From an uncultured Eubacteriaceae bacterium (GTDB taxonomy: Bacteria > Bacillota > Clostridia > Oscillospirales > Acutalibacteraceae), in the NCBI GenBank assembly GCA_937905915.1, contig CALCVR010000024.1, positions 1 through 9,085 of the forward strand: a stretch of 9,085 bases of DNA, in the 5' to 3' direction. Made by a program: the position numbers and the translations under genes. Positions 1-5,302 of this stretch are shown piece after piece. Within the stretch, counting starts at the first letter, position 1, and every line of letters starts with the position of its first letter. The notes under the pieces are model-generated. The model was not told where the DNA came from and searched no databases. It worked only from the letters and a program-made list of their open reading frames with translations.

Positions 1-249
1 GCTGCCAATCTCATCAATGCAGGGATCCTGCCCCTGACCTTCCAGAACTCGGAGGACTATGACGCTGTGGAGCAGGGACACCGGCTGACCATGGAGCAGG
101 TAGAGCAGGCGCTGAGAGCCGGCGAAGGGGAGGTGCAGGATCAGACCACCGGCAGGAGCTTCCCGGTTCGGTGTGATTTGACTCCCAGACAGCAGGCCAT
201 CGTGCTGGCAGGCGGATTGCTCAATTACACAAAGGAGGGCGGACAATGA
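1..249 (+). CDS. Aconitate hydratase (aconitase), C-terminal end only
   Basis: This is the last 82 codons of a gene that begins upstream of the window; frame 1 is open from base 1 to the TGA at 247-249. Aconitase isomerises citrate to isocitrate through cis-aconitate in the cytoplasm. The visible part starts AANLINAGILPLTF, which matches the 'ANL.N.GILPLTF' strand of the aconitase swivel domain, and ends with RQQAIVLAGGLLNYTK, typical of the C terminus of the roughly 640-residue clostridial aconitases. The iron-sulphur cysteines and the catalytic serine lie outside the window. An ATG at 91 and a GTG at 67 are internal codons, not starts. The stop overlaps the start of isocitrate dehydrogenase, the next enzyme of the pathway, which strongly supports the call. 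Confidence 0.9.
   Translation, partial: AANLINAGILPLTFQNSEDYDAVEQGHRLTMEQVEQALRAGEGEVQDQTTGRSFPVRCDLTPRQQAIVLAGGLLNYTKEGGQ
231..239 (+). promoter_or_regulatory. Ribosome binding site of the isocitrate dehydrogenase gene
   Basis: AAAGGAGGG lies inside the last codons of aconitase, 6 bases before the ATG at 246. With the ATGA overlap at 246-249 it fixes the start and suggests translational coupling of the two enzymes. Confidence 0.85.
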
Positions 250-1409
250 CACAGTTGGATCAGGCGTGCAGCCGGTTTCGTGAGTTGCTTCAAGAGCAAA
301 TGGATCGGGCGTCCCAAATGGACCCCCGAAAGGTGGATCTATCTCAGAAAGAGACGGTGGTCATCGGTCTGATCGACGGCGACGGCATCGGCCCGGTCAT
401 CACCAAGGAATCGGCCCGTGTATTGGAATACCTGCTGGACGACGAGGTCAAGAGCGGCAAGGTGGAGTTTAAGGTCATCGACGGCCTAACCATCGAGCAT
501 CGCGCCGAAGTGGGCAAAGCCATCCCGGACGATGTCCTGGAAGAGCTGAAGCAGTGCCCCGTCATCCTCAAAGGCCCCACCACCACTCCCCGTGCCGGCG
601 ATCCCTGGCCCAACATTGAGTCGGCCAACGTAGCCATGCGCAAAGAGTTGGATTTGTTTGCCAACGTCCGTCCCGTCAAGGTGCCGGAGAAGGGCATCGA
701 CTGGACCTTCTACCGTGAAAATACCGAAGGCGCCTATGCCTTGGGCTCCCAGGGCGTCCATGTGACCGACGATCTGTCGGTGGACTTCACCGTCACTACC
801 ACCGAGGGTACCGAACGTATCGCCCGCCTGGCCTATGAGTATGCCCACAAGGCCAAAAAGGGCAAGGTATCCATCATCACCAAAGCCAATGTGGTCAAGA
901 CCACCGACGGTAAGTTCCTCAAGCTGTGCCAGGAAATCGGCAAGGAATATCCGGACATTGTCACCGACGACTGGTATATCGACATCACCACTGCGAAGCT
1001 CATCGACGAAAAACGCCGCCGTGACTTTAAGGTATTTATCCTGCCCAACCTGTACGGCGACATCATCACCGACGAAGCGGCTGAGTTCCAAGGTGGCGTC
1101 GGCACCGCCGGCAGCGCCAACATTGGCAAGCGCTACGCCATGTTTGAAGCTATTCACGGTTCCGCCCCCCGTATGGTGGCCGAAGGCCGCGACAAATACG
1201 CCGATCCCTGTTCCATGCTGCGCGCAACCGTTATGCTCCTGTCCCACATCGGCCGTCAGGAAAAGGCCGACCTCTTGGAGCAGGCTTTGGATATCTGTAT
1301 GTTTAAAGAGAAAAAATTGGTCATCACCGGCCGCGACAACGGCGCTACCTGCCGTGAATTCGGTGATTATGTGATGGAGACCATCAAAGCTCTGCAAGAG
1401 CAGAAATAA
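246..1409 (+). CDS. icd: Isocitrate dehydrogenase (isocitrate/isopropylmalate dehydrogenase family)
   Basis: The 387-residue protein oxidatively decarboxylates isocitrate to 2-oxoglutarate. After an N-terminal helical extension of about 35 residues comes the family opening IGLIDGDGIGP. Substrate residues are visible: S126, N128 and R132 in SANVAMR, R142 in FANVRP, R157 in YRENTEG, and K213 in ITKANVV as the catalytic lysine. Metal ligands are D246, D272 and D276 in NLYGDIITDE. RENTEG and SANVAMR favour isocitrate over isopropylmalate. The cofactor loop reads HGSAPRM at 304-310, with Arg where NAD enzymes usually have Asp and the E. coli NADP enzyme has Lys, so NAD or NADP preference cannot be settled. 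It overlaps aconitase by four bases and is followed by rex 14 bases later. In an anaerobe its main job is probably glutamate precursor supply. The start is fixed by the strong ribosome binding site at 231-239. Confidence 0.92.
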   Translation: MTQLDQACSRFRELLQEQMDRASQMDPRKVDLSQKETVVIGLIDGDGIGPVITKESARVLEYLLDDEVKSGKVEFKVIDGLTIEHRAEVGKAIPDDVLEELKQCPVILKGPTTTPRAGDPWPNIESANVAMRKELDLFANVRPVKVPEKGIDWTFYRENTEGAYALGSQGVHVTDDLSVDFTVTTTEGTERIARLAYEYAHKAKKGKVSIITKANVVKTTDGKFLKLCQEIGKEYPDIVTDDWYIDITTAKLIDEKRRRDFKVFILPNLYGDIITDEAAEFQGGVGTAGSANIGKRYAMFEAIHGSAPRMVAEGRDKYADPCSMLRATVMLLSHIGRQEKADLLEQALDICMFKEKKLVITGRDNGATCREFGDYVMETIKALQEQK

Positions 1410-1423
1410 AGGTTGGTTTTTTC

Positions 1424-2071
1424 ATGAGTACGAAGCGCGGCAATATCTCTCTTTCGGTGATACGACGCCTTCCACGGTACCATCGTTTTCTCCACGACCT
1501 CATGGTAAGCGGCGTCACCCGCATATCATCTCGGGAATTGTCGGAGCGTATGGGTCTTACCGCCTCCCAGATCCGCCAGGATCTCAACTGTTTTGGCGGA
1601 TTCGGCCAGCAGGGATACGGCTATATTGTGGAACAACTCTACGATGAGATCAGCCGTATCTTAGGAGTTGGCAACAATCTGCCTACCATTTTGTTGGGAG
1701 CCGGCAATCTGGGCCATGCTATTGCTTCCCATATGGTGTTTGAGGACCGTGGGTTTCATCTCATCGGCATTTTTGACCGAGATCCCAAGCTTCAGGGACA
1801 GAAAATCAATGGGATTCCCATCTCCAGCGGCGACTGTTTGGAGCAATTTTGTAGGGAAAATAAACCTGTGGTGGCTATCCTCTGCCTACCGCGGGAAGCG
1901 GTGTTTGACATCGCCAAGCGGTTGGTAGAGTGGGGTGTGGAAGGCTTTTGGAACTTCAGCCATTTTGACTTATCCCTTCATTTTCCCAATATTGTGGTGG
2001 AAAACGTCCATTTGGGTGATAGCCTTCTCACCTTGAGTTACCGTGTCAGCGAACATCAAAAGCAAAAGTAG
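1424..2071 (+). CDS. rex: Redox-sensing transcriptional repressor Rex
   Basis: The 215-residue protein is a full-length Rex. An N-terminal winged helix (about residues 1-80) contains RISSRELSERMGLTASQIRQ followed by DLNCFGGFGQQGYGY, the Rex recognition helix and wing. A Rossmann domain follows, with the dinucleotide motif GAGNLG at 92-97 and the acidic end of the second strand in GIFDRDP. The C terminus holds the domain-swapped helix that joins the dimer. Rex binds operators such as TTGTTAA-N4-TTAACAA when NADH is low and lets go when NADH binds, controlling fermentation and redox genes. It sits 14 bases after icd with only a weak site (AAAGGTTGG, 1408-1416) before its ATG and no promoter that I can see, so it is probably cotranscribed with aconitase and icd. 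Its own output would then follow transcription of an NAD(P)H-producing step. A terminator follows directly. Confidence 0.95.
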   Translation: MSTKRGNISLSVIRRLPRYHRFLHDLMVSGVTRISSRELSERMGLTASQIRQDLNCFGGFGQQGYGYIVEQLYDEISRILGVGNNLPTILLGAGNLGHAIASHMVFEDRGFHLIGIFDRDPKLQGQKINGIPISSGDCLEQFCRENKPVVAILCLPREAVFDIAKRLVEWGVEGFWNFSHFDLSLHFPNIVVENVHLGDSLLTLSYRVSEHQKQK

Positions 2072-2084
2072 GAATATTTTGACC

Positions 2085-2118
2085 AAGCCGGACTTTCGGT
2101 AGAAAGCCCGGCTTTTTT
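2085..2118 (+). terminator. Intrinsic terminator of the acn-icd-rex operon
   Basis: Arms 2085-2097 and 2102-2114 form AAGCCGG plus CTTTC paired with GAAAG plus CCGGCTT, with a single A/C mismatch in the stem and a four-base loop GGTA. Six T residues at 2113-2118 complete a Rho-independent terminator. It starts 13 bases after the rex stop. Confidence 0.92.
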
Positions 2119-2178
2119 CTTGATGGGAAAGAGTAAGAAAAATAGGATTTTCTTTTGTTGTTTCTTTGTAATATTCTA

Positions 2179-2207
2179 TTGTATTCAAAAAGAAAATCTG
2201 GTAATAT
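2179..2207 (+). promoter_or_regulatory. Probable extended -10 promoter of the NSS transporter gene
   Basis: A -35 box TTGTAT (2179-2184, 4 of 6 consensus) stands exactly 17 bases before a -10 box TAATAT (2202-2207). The -10 is preceded by TG at 2199-2200, giving the extended form TGG-TAATAT. It lies between the rex terminator and the transporter start in AT-rich DNA and leaves a leader of about 35 bases. I found no clear operator in the leader. Confidence 0.6.
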
Positions 2208-2250
2208 AAAGAAATCAATCTAAGATTGTTGAAAGAAAAGGTGGAGATTT

Positions 2251-3636
2251 ATGCAGCGTGAGAAATTTTCCTCCCGGCTGGGATTTCTGCTCATCTCAGC
2301 TGGATGCGCTATCGGCCTGGGCAATGTGTGGCGTTTCCCCTTTGTCACCGGCAAATACGGCGGCGCCGCCTTTGTCCTGATCTATCTGGTGTTTTTGGTG
2401 GCGCTGGGACTTCCCATTATGGTGATGGAATTTGCCGTAGGGCGTGCCAGCCAAAAAAGCGTGGCAAAATCCTTCGATGCTTTAGAACCATCCGGTTCCA
2501 AATGGCATTTGCACAAATATCCCGCCCTGATCGGTAATTATCTCCTGATGATGTTTTATACCACCATCGGCGGTTGGATGCTTATTTATTGCTTTAAAAT
2601 GATTTCCGGCGAATTCACTGGTATGGATTCCCAACAAGTTTCCGGGGTATTCCAATCCATGCAGGGAAATCCCACTTTAATGATTATCGCCATGGTCATT
2701 GTGGTAGTGGCCTGCTTTGGCGTATGCTCTGGCGGACTCCAGAAAGGCGTGGAAAAAATCACCAAGGTGATGATGCTATGCCTGCTGGCTATTATGGCGG
2801 TTTTAGCTGTCCACTCCATCACCTTGCCGGGGGCGGGAGAAGGCCTTAGCTTTTATCTCTTCCCTGATTTCTCCAAGTTGACCGAAAACGGTTTGTTTAA
2901 CGCTATCTTTGACGCTATGGGACAAGCTTTCTTCACATTGAGCATCGGTATGGGATCCCTGGCAATTTTCGGTAGCTATATTGGTAAAACACATTCTTTA
3001 ACTGGCGAGGCTGTTCGAGTAACACTCCTGGATACCGGCGTTGCCCTTATCGCAGGCCTTATCATTTTCCCCGCTTGCTTTACCTTCGGTATCAATCCGG
3101 ACAGCGGCCCCAATCTGATTTTTGTCACCTTGCCCAACGTTTTTGCTTCTATCCCGGGCGGACAAATCTGGGGATCCCTATTCTTTGTCTTTTTACTGTT
3201 TGCCGCCTTATCCACCATCATTGCGGTGTTTGAAAACATCATCTCCTGTTGGATGGATCTAAAAGGCTGGAGCCGTCGCAAAACAGTTGTCATCAATTTG
3301 GTTGCTATTTTAATCCTATCTCTTCCCTGTATCTTGGGCTTTAATCTGTGGAAGGAATTTCAGCCCTTTGGCTCTGGTAGTACTATTTTGGATCTAGAGG
3401 ATTTCCTGGTGAGCAACAATCTGCTTCCTTTGGGATCCTTAGTGTACCTGTTATTCTGTACAACCCGTTATGGTTGGGGATGGAAAAATTTTCAGAAAGA
3501 AGCTAGTACGGGAAATGGACTTAAATTCCCTAAGTGGTCCCGGGTCTATGTATCCTATGTTCTTCCTATTATTGTAGTTGTTATCTTTGTGCAAGGGTAT
3601 ATTGCTAAGTTTTTCCCACAGCTTTTTGGCGGATAG
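2251..3636 (+). CDS. Sodium-dependent transporter, neurotransmitter:sodium symporter (NSS/SNF) family
   Basis: The 461-residue inner membrane protein resembles bacterial NSS symporters (LeuT, MhsT and Bacillus YocR/YhdH types), which couple Na+ entry to uptake of amino acids or related solutes. The first helix carries the unwound sodium and substrate segment SAGCAIGLGNVWRFPF, the family signature. The equivalent of LeuT helix 6 is AFFTLSIGMGSLAIFGSYIG, and helix 8 has AALSTIIAVFE with the Ser/Thr pair expected near the Na2 site. Hydrophobic segments lie at about 8-30, 36-61, 88-116, 140-160, 168-190, 217-243, 252-280, 306-332, 344-364, 384-407 and 430-455. That makes eleven, as in most prokaryotic members. 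The ATG is preceded by AAGGTGGAG (2238-2246). The gene is monocistronic, between its own promoter and a bidirectional terminator. The substrate cannot be read from sequence. Confidence 0.93.
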   Translation: MQREKFSSRLGFLLISAGCAIGLGNVWRFPFVTGKYGGAAFVLIYLVFLVALGLPIMVMEFAVGRASQKSVAKSFDALEPSGSKWHLHKYPALIGNYLLMMFYTTIGGWMLIYCFKMISGEFTGMDSQQVSGVFQSMQGNPTLMIIAMVIVVVACFGVCSGGLQKGVEKITKVMMLCLLAIMAVLAVHSITLPGAGEGLSFYLFPDFSKLTENGLFNAIFDAMGQAFFTLSIGMGSLAIFGSYIGKTHSLTGEAVRVTLLDTGVALIAGLIIFPACFTFGINPDSGPNLIFVTLPNVFASIPGGQIWGSLFFVFLLFAALSTIIAVFENIISCWMDLKGWSRRKTVVINLVAILILSLPCILGFNLWKEFQPFGSGSTILDLEDFLVSNNLLPLGSLVYLLFCTTRYGWGWKNFQKEASTGNGLKFPKWSRVYVSYVLPIIVVVIFVQGYIAKFFPQLFGG

Positions 3637-3644
3637 TTTTTTAA

Positions 3645-3690
3645 TAGAAAAAGCCGGCGTCCTTCTAGAAGAGGATGCCGGCTTTTTCTA
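3645..3690. terminator. Bidirectional intrinsic terminator between convergent genes
   Basis: A perfect 14-base arm (3645-3658) pairs with 3677-3690, and six further pairs including two G-T wobbles (3659-3664 with 3671-3676) extend the stem, leaving a loop of six. The symmetric sequence has GCCGGC flanked by A5 on one side and T5 on the other. It therefore gives a GC-rich stem with a U tract in both directions. It serves the NSS gene on the + strand and the AIM24-family gene on the - strand, whose stop is only 23 bases away. Confidence 0.93.
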
Positions 3691-3712
3691 TTTTGTCGTC
3701 AAAGAGCGAAGT

Positions 3713-4393
3713 TTAATTGCCAGTAGGAATAAAGGGGCGTACCACTCCTGCCAATTGGCTGATGGGCATGGTTTGCAAAATCACCTTACCCGGGCCGGTA
3801 ACAACTGTGTTAAACACGCCTTCACCGCCAAATAGCATGTTCTTTACACCTTTCACCTTTTGGATATCCATTTTACAGGTCTCGCTCATAGCCGCTAAGT
3901 AACCTGTGTCGACAACGATGGATTCACCTGGGCCTAAATCGTATTCAATAGCACGGCCATCAATCTCTAAAAAAGCAATTCCTTGTCCGGTGAGATGTTG
4001 CATGATAAATCCTTCACCGCCAAAGAAACCGCTTCCCAATTTCTTTTGAAAGAATATGGAAAGTTCTACTCCTACTTCCGAAGCCAGAAAAGCACTTTTT
4101 TGTACAATCAATCCCTCCGAAGGAGTGATATGCACAGTGCGGATAGACCCTGGAAAACTCGATGCAAAAGCAATCATTCCGGGGCCGCCTTCGGCAGTAT
4201 ACACATTTTGGAACATGGCTTCCCCGGAAAACATGCGGCCGAACATCTTGCCTACACCGCCATTGCTGGTGGTTTCCATCTTCATATTGGGACTCATCCA
4301 TGCCATAGCGCCTTTTTCTGTAATCATTCTCTCCCCTGCATCCAAATAACAAATGACTGCGGGCAGAGGAGTTCCTTGAATCTCATATTTCAT
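3713..4393 (-). CDS. AIM24 / TIGR00266 family protein
   Basis: The 226-residue protein belongs to the AIM24 (DUF124, TIGR00266) family, whose members fold as beta-sandwich barrels related to the TRAP fold. The bacterial function is unknown; the yeast namesake is a mitochondrial inner membrane factor. Family hallmarks are the Gly-rich stretch GGVGKMFGRMFSGEAMFQ near residues 45-62 and two later repeats of the same turn, FFGGEGFIMQ and LFGGEGVFN. FPGSI, LGPGESIVVDTGYLAAM and the closing TGPGKVILQTMP are also present. There is no signal peptide or membrane segment, so it is probably cytoplasmic or peripheral. The ATG at 4393 has a strong ribosome binding site at 4404-4412 (AAAGGAGGG on the - strand). 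It stands alone on its strand, convergent with the transporter and divergent from tetR. Neighbourhood gives no clear hint of its role. Confidence 0.9.
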   Translation of the reverse strand: MKYEIQGTPLPAVICYLDAGERMITEKGAMAWMSPNMKMETTSNGGVGKMFGRMFSGEAMFQNVYTAEGGPGMIAFASSFPGSIRTVHITPSEGLIVQKSAFLASEVGVELSIFFQKKLGSGFFGGEGFIMQHLTGQGIAFLEIDGRAIEYDLGPGESIVVDTGYLAAMSETCKMDIQKVKGVKNMLFGGEGVFNTVVTGPGKVILQTMPISQLAGVVRPFIPTGN

Positions 4394-4403
4394 TTTTAAA
4401 ACA

Positions 4404-4412
4404 CCCTCCTTT
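4404..4412 (-). promoter_or_regulatory. Ribosome binding site of the AIM24-family gene
   Basis: On the - strand this reads AAAGGAGGG, a near-perfect anti-SD match, 10 bases before the ATG. Confidence 0.85.
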
Positions 4413-4426
4413 GTTCCATTTTTAAA

Positions 4427-4455
4427 AGTATATCTTATTTAGTTAAAATAGACAA
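4427..4455 (-). promoter_or_regulatory. Probable promoter of the AIM24-family gene
   Basis: Read on the - strand, a -35 TTGTCT (4455-4450) and a -10 TATACT (4432-4427, 5 of 6) are separated by exactly 17 bases. The expected start leaves a short leader before the ribosome binding site. It lies about 85 bases from the nearer TetR-type palindrome, so direct control by the divergent regulator is not evident. Confidence 0.65.
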
Positions 4456-4535
4456 GTTTTTTATATGAGCCGTTAAGTAATCATTATGCAAGTGTCTCTT
4501 CTAAATTATGAACAAATTGTAAAAAGGGTCTTGTA

Positions 4536-4552
4536 CAATTGACTAATAGTCA
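4536..4552 (+). promoter_or_regulatory. Operator O1, perfect palindrome over the tetR -35 box
   Basis: TGACTA-A-TAGTCA (4540-4552) is a perfect 13-base palindrome preceded by CAAT. It covers the -35 box TTGACT (4539-4544). The extended 17-base form recurs in inverted orientation at 4585-4601 with one mismatch. It is very probably a binding site for the TetR-family protein encoded just downstream. Confidence 0.8.
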
Positions 4553-4567
4553 TTTTTGTGATATCAT
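4539..4567 (+). promoter_or_regulatory. Promoter of the tetR-MMPL-lipoprotein operon
   Basis: A -35 box TTGACT (5 of 6) and a -10 box TATCAT (4562-4567, 5 of 6) have a 17-base spacer, and TG at 4559-4560 makes it an extended -10. Transcription would start near 4574. The -35 is inside palindrome O1 and the start region is just before palindrome O2, so a bound repressor would block both polymerase binding and escape. Confidence 0.75.
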
Positions 4568-4584
4568 AATCCTGCAATAAAAAC

Positions 4585-4601
4585 TGACTATTGGTCAATT
4601 G
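4585..4601 (+). promoter_or_regulatory. Operator O2, near-palindrome downstream of the tetR transcription start
   Basis: TGACTATTGGTCAATTG is the reverse complement of the O1 block CAATTGACTAATAGTCA except at one base. Its core (4585-4597) is itself a palindrome with one mismatch. It lies at about +12 to +24 relative to the predicted start, and its centre is 45 bases from the centre of O1. Confidence 0.78.
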
Positions 4602-4618
4602 CTTGTCCATATCGATTT

Positions 4619-4626
4619 GAGGAGGA
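4619..4626 (+). promoter_or_regulatory. Ribosome binding site that fixes the GTG start of tetR
   Basis: GAGGAGGA ends 7 bases before the GTG at 4634. No ATG in frame is better placed, so a GTG start is supported. Confidence 0.85.
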
Positions 4627-4633
4627 ATTTGCC

Positions 4634-5224
4634 GTGGAAACAACATCGGAAAAGAAAAAGCTGAAACGTCTCAAACTGATGGACGCTGGTTACGATCTCT
4701 TTATTTCCAAAGGAATCAACAATACCGTCATTGACGACATCGTCAAAAAGGCTGGGGTAGCCAAGGGAACCTTTTACCTCTACTTCAAGGATAAATACGA
4801 TCTCGTTAATCAAATCACTCTACACAAAAGTCTTTTTGTCATTCGTGAGGCGCTCGAGCAATTGGAACAGCATAGAAAACAAGAAAACATGGGATTTGAA
4901 GAGGAAATCCTCTTCTTTATCGACTACCTGGTGGAATTTTTCCAAAATCACAAGGATATGCTCAAACTCATCCGCAAAAACTTCTCAGCCAAACTGCTTT
5001 GCAGCGATTCCATCCCTGATCCTGATTTGCAAAAAGCGGTGGACGCCTTTACCCAAAATTTTATGAACAAGGGGGAGACATTACAAGAGGCGCAACAAAC
5101 CCTTTATATTATCATCGCCATGGTGGGTTCTGTGTGCTGCGACGCTATTTTGGAGGAGGAACCCTATTCCCTTTCCCAAATCAAGCCGACTCTCTACTTT
5201 CTCATCCGAAAGCTTCTATGTTAA
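4634..5224 (+). CDS. TetR/AcrR-family transcriptional repressor
   Basis: The 196-residue protein has a standard TetR N-terminal DNA-binding domain. Residues 17-57 carry DAGYDLFISKGINNTVIDDI followed by VKKAGVAKGTFYLYFKDKYDL, with the helix-turn-helix at about 32-51 and the usual GTFYxYFKDK recognition segment. The all-helical C-terminal part (about 60-196) would hold the ligand pocket and dimer interface and is not closely recognisable, so the inducer is unknown. It begins with GTG. Two matching palindromes flank its own promoter, so it most likely represses itself and the MMPL exporter and lipoprotein downstream until an inducer, perhaps an exported substrate, releases it. The exporter follows after a 78-base gap with no terminator. 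Family assignment is certain; target assignment is inferred from position. Confidence 0.93.
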   Translation: METTSEKKKLKRLKLMDAGYDLFISKGINNTVIDDIVKKAGVAKGTFYLYFKDKYDLVNQITLHKSLFVIREALEQLEQHRKQENMGFEEEILFFIDYLVEFFQNHKDMLKLIRKNFSAKLLCSDSIPDPDLQKAVDAFTQNFMNKGETLQEAQQTLYIIIAMVGSVCCDAILEEEPYSLSQIKPTLYFLIRKLLC

Positions 5225-5239
5225 ATGTCCTATCTATGC

Positions 5240-5260
5240 CCTCAGCTGTGAATGCTGGGG
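5240..5260 (+). other. Small hairpin between tetR and the MMPL gene
   Basis: CCTCAGC (5240-5246) pairs with GCTGGGG (5254-5260) as seven pairs with one G-T wobble and a seven-base loop. No T tract follows, so it is not an intrinsic terminator. It could affect transcript stability or processing between the two genes. The evidence is weak. Confidence 0.3.
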
Positions 5261-5288
5261 ACTTCTGTCCTGGCACATCTTACACTAC

Positions 5289-5296
5289 AAGGGGTG
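5289..5296 (+). promoter_or_regulatory. Ribosome binding site that favours a TTG start for the MMPL gene
   Basis: AAGGGGTG stands 6 bases before TTG at 5303. The upstream in-frame ATG at 5252 has no ribosome binding site in front of it. This decides the start in favour of 5303. Confidence 0.7.
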
Positions 5297-5302
5297 TTTT
5301 TC

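Noticed and set aside
67..249. A stand-alone 60-codon small protein gene at the window start.
   Set aside because: The frame stays open to base 1 and the upstream residues AANLINAGILPLTF match aconitase, so this is the 3' end of a larger gene.
835..1374. A 179-codon open frame on the + strand in another frame of icd.
   Set aside because: The product is Pro/Ser/Thr/Arg-rich and shows no family features; it is a frame-shifted shadow of icd.
486..1397. A 303-codon open frame on the - strand over icd.
   Set aside because: It is antisense to a well-supported enzyme gene with all active-site motifs. The product is Gly/Val/Asp-rich low-information sequence, as expected from the reverse of a GC-rich gene, and it has no ribosome binding site.
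2072..2250. Possible Rex operator upstream of the NSS transporter.
   Set aside because: Only a half-site-like TTGTTGA near 2227 is present, with no matching inverted half.
3807..3817. Palindrome GTGTTAAACAC, resembling a Rex or CRP-like site.
   Set aside because: It lies within the AIM24-family coding sequence, far from any promoter, and does not fit the spacing of the Rex consensus TTGTTAA-N4-TTAACAA.
4559..4566. Eight-base palindrome TGATATCA between the two TetR-type operators.
   Set aside because: It is made of the extended -10 element itself and is too short and AT-rich to count as a separate operator.
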